NCBI RefSeq assembly: GCF_003330845.1 | Contig: NZ_CP026121.1 | Location: 4,941,501 to 5,005,500, forward strand | Reading direction: 5' to 3' | DNA from: Streptomyces sp. Go-475 | GTDB taxonomy: Bacteria; Actinomycetota; Actinomycetes; Streptomycetales; Streptomycetaceae | DNA length: 64,000 bases | In this document: positions 59,015 to 64,000 of the stretch, in pieces | Numbering within the stretch: position 1 is the first letter of the stretch | Layout of the letters: each line of letters opens with the position of its first letter | Program-made: the position numbers and the translations under genes | The notes under the pieces: generated by a model | Told to the model about the DNA's origin: nothing | Seen by the model: only the letters and a program-made list of their open reading frames with translations | The model's database searches: none

Positions 59015-60934
59015 GTGTCCACTGCGTATCCCTCCTCCGCCTACGGCGACGTGTACGGCGGGCCGGCCCTGGTCGCCCCCGAGGTGCGGCGGCTGGACGG
59101 CGCGGTGCGGGAGGCGTCCGTGCCGCCGCTGGCGCCGCCGTGGACGCACGGGTCGCTCGCCGACCTGCCGTTCGACAACGCGAGCGCGCACCCGGGCGCC
59201 GTGGTGCTCAGCCGCAAGGACGCCGACGGCCGCTGGAGCGACGTCACCGCGACGCAGTTCGCCGACCAGGTGCTGGCCGTGGCGAAGGGGCTGATCGCCG
59301 AGGGGCTGCTGCCGGGCGACCGGGTCGCCGTGATGGCCCGCACGATCTACGAGTGGACCGTCCTGGACTTCGCGGCCTGGGCGGCCGGTCTGGTCACCGT
59401 CCCCGTCTACCCCACGTCCTCCGTCTTCCAGGCCCGCTGGATCCTCCAGGACTCCGGCGCGGTCGCCCTCGTCACCGAGACCACCGGGCAGGCCGCCGCC
59501 CTCGGCCCCGAGCGGGATCGCCTGCCCGACCTCAAGCACGTGTGGGTCGTGGAGAAGGGACACGTGGACCGGCTCGCGGAGGCCGGCGCGCACCTGCCCG
59601 ACCAGGAGGTCGAGGTGCGGCGCGGCATGCTCGGCCCCGACACCCTCGCCACCCTCGTCTACACCTCGGGCACCACGGGCCGCCCCAAGGGCTGCGCGCT
59701 CACCCACGGCAACTTCTTCGCCGAGGTCGACAACGCCATCGAGCTGCTCTACCCCGTCTTCCGGGCCAGGACCAGCGAAGAGGCCTCCGTCCTGCTGTTC
59801 CTGCCCATGTCCCACGTCTTCGGCCGCATGGTGGCCATCGCCTGCGTCCGGGCCCGGGTACGGCTCGGGCACGCGCCGAGCATCAAGGCGGAGGACCTGC
59901 TGCCGGACCTGGCGAGCTTCCGGCCGACCTGTCTGCTGGCCATCCCGTACATGCTGGAGAAGGTCTTCAACACCGCCCGCGCCAAGGCCGAGGCGGGCGG
60001 CCGGCTGACGTCGTTCGACCGCGCGGTGGCGGTGGCCCAGCGCTACGGGGAGGCCACGGAGGCCGCCCAGACGGGCACCGGCCCCGGCCCCACCCGTGCC
60101 CTGAAGGCCGCCCGCGCCTTCTACGACCCGCTGGTCTACCGTCGCATCCGCAACGCCATGGGCGGCAGGGTCCGCTACGCCATCTGCGGCGGCTCACCGC
60201 TCGGCCGCCGCCTCGCCGCGTTCTACGCCGGTGCCGGCATCGAGATCTTCGAGGGCTACGGCCTGACCGAGACCACCGGCGCGTCGACCGTCACCCCGCC
60301 CCTGAAACCCCGCCTGGGCACGGTCGGCTGGCCCCTGCCCGGCACCCGCGTCCGCATCGCCGCCGACGGCGAGATCCTCGTCGCCGGCGACCACGTCCTG
60401 CGCGGCTACTGGGACCCGCAGGCCGGCGGTGTCGTCCCCGCCGCCCCCGACGGCTGGCTCGCCACCGGCGACCTCGGCGAACTGGACGACGAGGGCTACC
60501 TCACGATCACCGGCCGCAAGAAGGAACTCCTCATCACCGCGGGCGGCAAGTCCGTCGCCCCGGCGCCCCTGGAGAACTGGCTGCGCTCCCACCCGCTGAT
60601 CTCCCAGTGCCTCGTCCTCGGCGACGGCCGCCCCTACGTCAGTGCCCTGATCACCCTCGACGAGGCCGGCATCACCCACTGGCGCCGCATGAACGGCAAA
60701 CACCCCGTGCCGCCCGCACTCCTCGTCGACGACGAGGAACTCCGCGCCGTCCTCCAGCGTGCCGTCGACGAGGCCAACAAGCTGGTCTCCCGCCCGGAGT
60801 CCATCCGCCGCTTCGCCGTCCTCCCCCACGACTTCACCGAGGAAGCGGGCCACCTGACCCCGTCGATGAAACTCCGCCGCGAAGCGGTCCTGCGCACGTT
60901 CGCGGCCGAGGTGGAAGCCCTGTACACGCGGTGA
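59015..60934 (+). CDS. Long-chain fatty-acid-CoA ligase (FadD-type, AMP-forming)
   Basis: 639 residues from a GTG 6 nt after AGGAG. ANL-superfamily motifs: P-loop-like YTSGTTGRPKGCALTHGNFF (~216), FLPMSHVFGRM, GYGLTETTGASTV, GDLGELDDEGYLTITGRKKE and the C-terminal catalytic Lys region GHLTPSMKLRR. The length matches FadD15-type (FACL6-like) long-chain ligases. It activates fatty acids for the nearby hydratase, reductase and thiolase. A frame open far upstream is only a shadow of the opposite strand. Confidence 0.94.
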   Translation: MSTAYPSSAYGDVYGGPALVAPEVRRLDGAVREASVPPLAPPWTHGSLADLPFDNASAHPGAVVLSRKDADGRWSDVTATQFADQVLAVAKGLIAEGLLPGDRVAVMARTIYEWTVLDFAAWAAGLVTVPVYPTSSVFQARWILQDSGAVALVTETTGQAAALGPERDRLPDLKHVWVVEKGHVDRLAEAGAHLPDQEVEVRRGMLGPDTLATLVYTSGTTGRPKGCALTHGNFFAEVDNAIELLYPVFRARTSEEASVLLFLPMSHVFGRMVAIACVRARVRLGHAPSIKAEDLLPDLASFRPTCLLAIPYMLEKVFNTARAKAEAGGRLTSFDRAVAVAQRYGEATEAAQTGTGPGPTRALKAARAFYDPLVYRRIRNAMGGRVRYAICGGSPLGRRLAAFYAGAGIEIFEGYGLTETTGASTVTPPLKPRLGTVGWPLPGTRVRIAADGEILVAGDHVLRGYWDPQAGGVVPAAPDGWLATGDLGELDDEGYLTITGRKKELLITAGGKSVAPAPLENWLRSHPLISQCLVLGDGRPYVSALITLDEAGITHWRRMNGKHPVPPALLVDDEELRAVLQRAVDEANKLVSRPESIRRFAVLPHDFTEEAGHLTPSMKLRREAVLRTFAAEVEALYTR

Positions 60935-61040
60935 CGCACCTTTGCGATCCCTTCACACGTGCTTCTTGACGGCGCACGGCGTATGCCCGTTGGCTTTCAG
61001 CCACCTCGTAGCGATGCCCCCCCATCGGAAGGCACCACCA

Positions 61041-62162
61041 GTGAAAGCGCGTAACACCCGCCGGACCGCTGTGCGCCCCGTCGCGATAGCCCTGGCGGCC
61101 TCCGTGTCGGTCATGTCCCTCACCGCGTGCGGCGGCGAGGGGAGTGACGACGCCGTCGTGAAGAAGGGCAACGACATCACGGTGGGCCTGCTGCTGCCCG
61201 ACCGGGACACGGCCCGCTTCGAGAAGTTCGACTACCCGCTCATCAAGCAGGAGGTCGCCTCCCTCACCGAGGACAAGGGCAAGGTCCGCTACGCCAACGC
61301 CGAGGCGAGCGTCTCCCGGCAGAGCGAGCAGTTCCGGCAGATGATCGACGACAAGGTGGACGTCATCCTCGTCGACGCGCTGAACGCCAAGGCCATCGCC
61401 CCGGACGTGCAGAAGGCCAAGGACGCCGGCATCCCGGTCGTCGCCTACGACCGGCTCGCCGAGGGCCCGATCGACGCCTACGTCTCCCACGACAACGAAC
61501 TCGTCGGCCAGGTGCAGGGCCGCGCCATCCTGGGCGAACTCGGCGAGAACGCCGAGAAGAGCAAGGTCGTCATGATGAACGGCGACCCCGCCGACCCGAA
61601 CACGGCACGGTTCAAGCAGGGCGCGCTCGGCGAACTCCAGGGCCAGGTCGACATCGTCCGGCAGTACGACACCAAGGAGTGGAAGCCGGCGATCGCCAAG
61701 GCGAACATGGAGAAGGCGATCAAGGAAGTCGGGCTGAACAACATCGCCGCCGTCTACTCCGCCAACGACGGCATGGCGGGCGCCGTCATCGAGGCGATGA
61801 AGGAGGCGGGCGCCACCAAGCTGCCGCCCGTGACCGGGCAGGACGCCAACCTGGACGCCGTGCAGCGGATCGTGTCCGGGGAGCAGTACATGACGGTGTA
61901 CAAGTCCTTCCTGCTGGAGGCGACGAACGCCGCGAAGATCGCCGTGGCGAAGGTCCAGGGCCGCTCGATCGAGTTCGCCGCGCTGACCCGGGAGACGGTC
62001 GACAGCCCGACGCAGAAGAACATCCCGGCGATGCTGGTGCCGGTGGTCGCCCTCACCAAGGACAACATCAAGGAGACGGTGATCACGGACGGCGTGTACA
62101 CCGTGAAGGACATCTGCACGCCGAAGTACAAGGCGGACTGCGCGGCGATCGGGCTGGAGTAG
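61041..62162 (+). CDS. Sugar ABC-transporter substrate-binding lipoprotein (XylF/RbsB-like), orphan
   Basis: 373 residues from a GTG 9 nt after GAAGG. Signal peptide with lipobox LTAC (C30). Periplasmic-binding fold type I: NDITVGLLLPDRDTARFEKF, VDVILVDALNAKAIAPDVQK, GIPVVAYDRLAEGPIDAYVS, IAAVYSANDGMAGAVIEAMK, PPVTGQDANLDAVQRIV. Closest in pattern to xylose-binding XylF. No permease or ATPase gene follows (the next gene is a TetR regulator), so it must work with a distant transporter. Confidence 0.9.
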   Translation: MKARNTRRTAVRPVAIALAASVSVMSLTACGGEGSDDAVVKKGNDITVGLLLPDRDTARFEKFDYPLIKQEVASLTEDKGKVRYANAEASVSRQSEQFRQMIDDKVDVILVDALNAKAIAPDVQKAKDAGIPVVAYDRLAEGPIDAYVSHDNELVGQVQGRAILGELGENAEKSKVVMMNGDPADPNTARFKQGALGELQGQVDIVRQYDTKEWKPAIAKANMEKAIKEVGLNNIAAVYSANDGMAGAVIEAMKEAGATKLPPVTGQDANLDAVQRIVSGEQYMTVYKSFLLEATNAAKIAVAKVQGRSIEFAALTRETVDSPTQKNIPAMLVPVVALTKDNIKETVITDGVYTVKDICTPKYKADCAAIGLE

Positions 62163-62218
62163 GGCGACCGCCGGGCGGTCATGGAGCGGCCCCCCAGGGT
62201 ATCGGGTATTGGAACCAC

Positions 62219-62229
62219 CAGTTCAAAAC
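62219..62229. promoter_or_regulatory. Operator-like 11-mer before the TetR gene
   Basis: CAGTTCAAAAC is the exact reverse complement of GTTTTGAACTG in the promoter of the downstream MFS gene (62885-62895). It lies 16 bp before the ATG at 62246 and forms an imperfect inverted repeat with TTGGAAC at 62209-62215. Confidence 0.6.
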
Positions 62230-62245
62230 GTGCTAGCGTGCCGCC

Positions 62246-62845
62246 ATGGCCCGGCCGAGGAAGTTCGACGAGGAGCGGGCCCTGGACGCGGCGATGCGCG
62301 TGTTCTGGGAGAGGGGTTACGAGGCCACCTCGACCCAGGACCTGTGCGACGCCACCGGTCTGGGGCGCAGCAGCATCTACAACACGTTCCAGAGCAAGCA
62401 CGACCTGTTCGAACGGGCGCTCGCGCACTACCTGGACACCATGACGGCGGTGCAGACGGCGGTGCTGGACGACGTGGAGCGGCCGGCCGCCGACCGTGTG
62501 CGCGCGCTGCTCGCCCAGGTCGTCGAGAGCGAGGCGGAGTGCCGGATCGACTCCGGTCGGGCCCTCGGCTGCCTGGGCGTCAACACCGTCGTGGAGCTGG
62601 CCGGCCGTGACCCCGCGGCGGCCGCGGTGCTGGAGCGCGACACCGCCCGGCGCCTCGCCGCCTACCGGGCCGTGCTGGAGCAGGGCCGGCGCGACGGCAG
62701 CATCACCGCCGCGCGTGACCCGGAGGCGCTCGCCCGGTTCCTCAACGCGACGGTCGCCGGGCTGCGCGTCTCCAGCCAGGGCGGCGCCGGCCGGGCTGAG
62801 CTGGAGATGATCGCCGAGACCGCCATGGGCGCGCTCACGCCCTGA
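62246..62845 (+). CDS. TetR-family repressor, probable regulator of the MFS gene
   Basis: 199 residues. HTH: EERALDAAMRVFWERGYEAT, STQDLCDATGLGRSSIYNTF, QSKHDLFERALAHYL. The C-terminal domain (RIDSGRALGCLGVNTVVELA, VLERDTARRLAAYRAVLEQG) is of the TetR_C_16/YxaF-like type. It sits directly before the MFS efflux gene, and both promoters carry the same 11-mer, so it most likely represses itself and the pump. Confidence 0.93.
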   Translation: MARPRKFDEERALDAAMRVFWERGYEATSTQDLCDATGLGRSSIYNTFQSKHDLFERALAHYLDTMTAVQTAVLDDVERPAADRVRALLAQVVESEAECRIDSGRALGCLGVNTVVELAGRDPAAAAVLERDTARRLAAYRAVLEQGRRDGSITAARDPEALARFLNATVAGLRVSSQGGAGRAELEMIAETAMGALTP

Positions 62846-62885
62846 ACCCGCCCCGAGGGAGCCCTCGGGCTTTCGCGTGCCCCTG

Positions 62886-62931
62886 TTTTGAACTGCTCGA
62901 TACATAACTTTTGAACTGCTCGATACATAAC
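62886..62931 (+). repeat. Perfect 23-bp tandem repeat in the MFS promoter
   Basis: Two head-to-tail copies (62886-62908 and 62909-62931) of a unit that starts TTTTGAACTG and ends ATACATAAC. Each carries a TTGAAC that could be a -35 and the half-site shared with the TetR promoter. The region is AT-rich against its surroundings. The array ends 26 bp before the MFS start. Confidence 0.85.
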
Positions 62932-62957
62932 TGCCGCAGAAGAGTAGGAGCCTCACC

Positions 62958-64000
62958 GTGCCCCGTGCCGTATACGTCCTGGCGCTCGGCATCTTCGCCA
63001 TGGTGACCAGCGAGTTCGTGGTCGCCGGGCTGATGCCCCAGATGGCGGAGGGCCTGCACGTCACCGTCCCGCAGATCGGCTACTTGATCACCGTCTTCGC
63101 CGCGGCCATGGCGGCCGGCGGCCCCCTCCTCACCATGGCGGTGGGGAAACTCGCCCCCCGCACCGCCCTGATGAGCCTCTTCGCGATCTTCCTGGCGGGC
63201 AACGTCCTGGCCGCGACCGCACCCGGCTACGCCGTGATGACGGCCGCCCGGATCATCACCGGCGTGGCCTCCCAGGCCTTCTTCGGCGTCGCCGTCTCCC
63301 TGTGCGTCCAGCTCGCCCGCCCCGAGCTGCGCGGCCGGGCCATCGCGGTCGTCATGAACGGGCTGATGCTCGGCACGCTGCTCGGCCTGCCCCTGTCCAC
63401 CCTGGTCGGCGAGCGGTTCGGCTGGCGCGCCGCGTTCTGGGCGATCTCGGGCCTGGCCCTGGTCGCCGCGGCCGTGACCCTCGTCGGCGTACCGCGCCTC
63501 GCGCGCCCCGGCAGCGGGGGCGGACTCCGCGAGGAACTCGGCGTCTTCCGGAACCCGAGGCTGTGGCTGGTGCTGTCCACCAGCACCCTGATCATCGGCG
63601 CGACCTTCTCCGCCTTCAGCTACTTCAACCCGATCCTCACCGAGGTCACCGGCTTCTCCAGCGGCACCGTCCCCGTCCTGCTCATCGCCTACGGCGCCGC
63701 CACCGTCGTCGGCAACACCGTCGTCGGCCGCCTCGCCGACCGGCGGACCGTGCCCGTCCTCACCGCCGGCCTGCTCCTCAACGCGCTGTTCCTCACGGGC
63801 TTCGCGCTCCTCGCCGAGCTGCCCGTCCCCGCCGTCGTCTGCATGCTGGGCATCGGGCTGGCCGGCGTCACCATGAACCCGGCGATGGTCACCCGCGTCC
63901 AGCGGACCGCCAACGCGGGCCCCCTGGTCAACACCATCCACTCCTCCTTCATCACCCTCGGCGTCATCCTCGGCTCCTCCCTCGGCGCCGTCGCCATCGA
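62958..64000 (+). CDS. MFS efflux transporter, DHA1 (Cmx/CmlR-like), 3' end outside window
   Basis: At least 347 residues from a GTG 7 nt after TAGGAG; no stop codon before the window ends. Ten or more membrane helices are visible. Family signs: YVLALGIFAMVTSEFVVAGL with the early Glu of the DHA1 arabinose/chloramphenicol subgroup, motif A region GKLAPRTALM, motif C-like MNGLMLGTLLGLPLSTLVGE and GRLADRRTVPVL. Likely drug-proton antiport, controlled by the TetR gene in front. Confidence 0.9.
   Translation, partial: MPRAVYVLALGIFAMVTSEFVVAGLMPQMAEGLHVTVPQIGYLITVFAAAMAAGGPLLTMAVGKLAPRTALMSLFAIFLAGNVLAATAPGYAVMTAARIITGVASQAFFGVAVSLCVQLARPELRGRAIAVVMNGLMLGTLLGLPLSTLVGERFGWRAAFWAISGLALVAAAVTLVGVPRLARPGSGGGLREELGVFRNPRLWLVLSTSTLIIGATFSAFSYFNPILTEVTGFSSGTVPVLLIAYGAATVVGNTVVGRLADRRTVPVLTAGLLLNALFLTGFALLAELPVPAVVCMLGIGLAGVTMNPAMVTRVQRTANAGPLVNTIHSSFITLGVILGSSLGAVAI

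Overview
The window is a stretch of Streptomyces (or close relative) chromosome. GC content is very high (roughly 70%), GC is strongly biased to third codon positions, and GTG starts and 1-4 nt gene overlaps are common. Family content also fits: XRE/DUF397 pairs, DUF3558 lipoproteins, futalosine-pathway menaquinone genes, ResB/CcsB cytochrome c maturation and class I LysRS. I see no rRNA, tRNA, CRISPR array or intact insertion sequence. The first CDS (1-91) and the last one (MFS, from 62958) run off the window.

Layout. 0-3.8 kb: PLP aminotransferase, arylamine N-acetyltransferase, a DUF4253 protein and a DinB-type protein. 3.8-11.6 kb: a tightly coupled leftward operon encoding a 1,825-residue NB-ARC (STAND) NTPase with about 28 TPRs, a CHAT-domain protease and a serine alpha/beta hydrolase. 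This is the best candidate here for an under-described system. It has a sensor/switch, a protease and a possible effector, with NLR-like or conflict-system logic. 11.7-16.8 kb: argS and class I lysS, divergent, then a DUF2637 membrane protein convergent with lysS. 16.8-21 kb: two DUF3558 lipoproteins, rtcB, and a free-standing LAGLIDADG endonuclease of lower GC. 21-30.6 kb: mixed metabolism, including an SDR, an NTF2-like protein, a YnfA membrane protein, an LLM oxidoreductase, an OmpR/HisKA two-component pair, an M20 peptidase, a two-repeat ABM-like protein and a stand-alone condensation-like acyltransferase.

30.6-38.3 kb: a leftward block for cytochrome c and heme supply (thioredoxin-like lipoprotein, ccdA, resB, ccsB, a deacetylase-like lipoprotein, a histidine phosphatase, hemL). 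38.6-45.7 kb: accessory and regulatory genes. These include a MarR gene with a SoxR-box-like promoter, a tandem-HTH MerR regulator divergent from a UvrA2/DrrC-like ATPase, small lipoprotein and hypothetical genes, and an XRE/DUF397 pair with an abnormally long out-of-frame overlap. 45.8-51.2 kb: late futalosine-pathway menaquinone genes (UbiD-type decarboxylase, mqnP, ubiX, mqnE) with a rhomboid protease and an Lrp regulator. 51.2-54.4 kb: UdgX-type uracil-DNA glycosylase, a GNAT, a DUF4229 protein, then a cysteine-rich leader peptide ahead of a DAACS symporter, which points to cystine uptake and cysteine-sensing attenuation. 54.5-60.9 kb: a fatty-acid module (TetR, MaoC hydratase, high-molecular-weight FabG, thiolase, FadD-type ligase) with related TTAC/GTAA palindromes in two of its promoters. 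61-64 kb: an orphan sugar-binding lipoprotein, then a TetR regulator and an MFS efflux gene that share an operator-like 11-mer.

Functional links. ResA/CcdA/ResB/CcsB and HemL serve heme and cytochrome c assembly. The MqnE/UbiD/UbiX/MqnP set makes the menaquinone that feeds the same respiratory chain. UbiX supplies prenyl-FMN to the UbiD-type decarboxylase. All functional calls rest on motifs visible in the translated sequence and on knowledge of the families; no database search was run.
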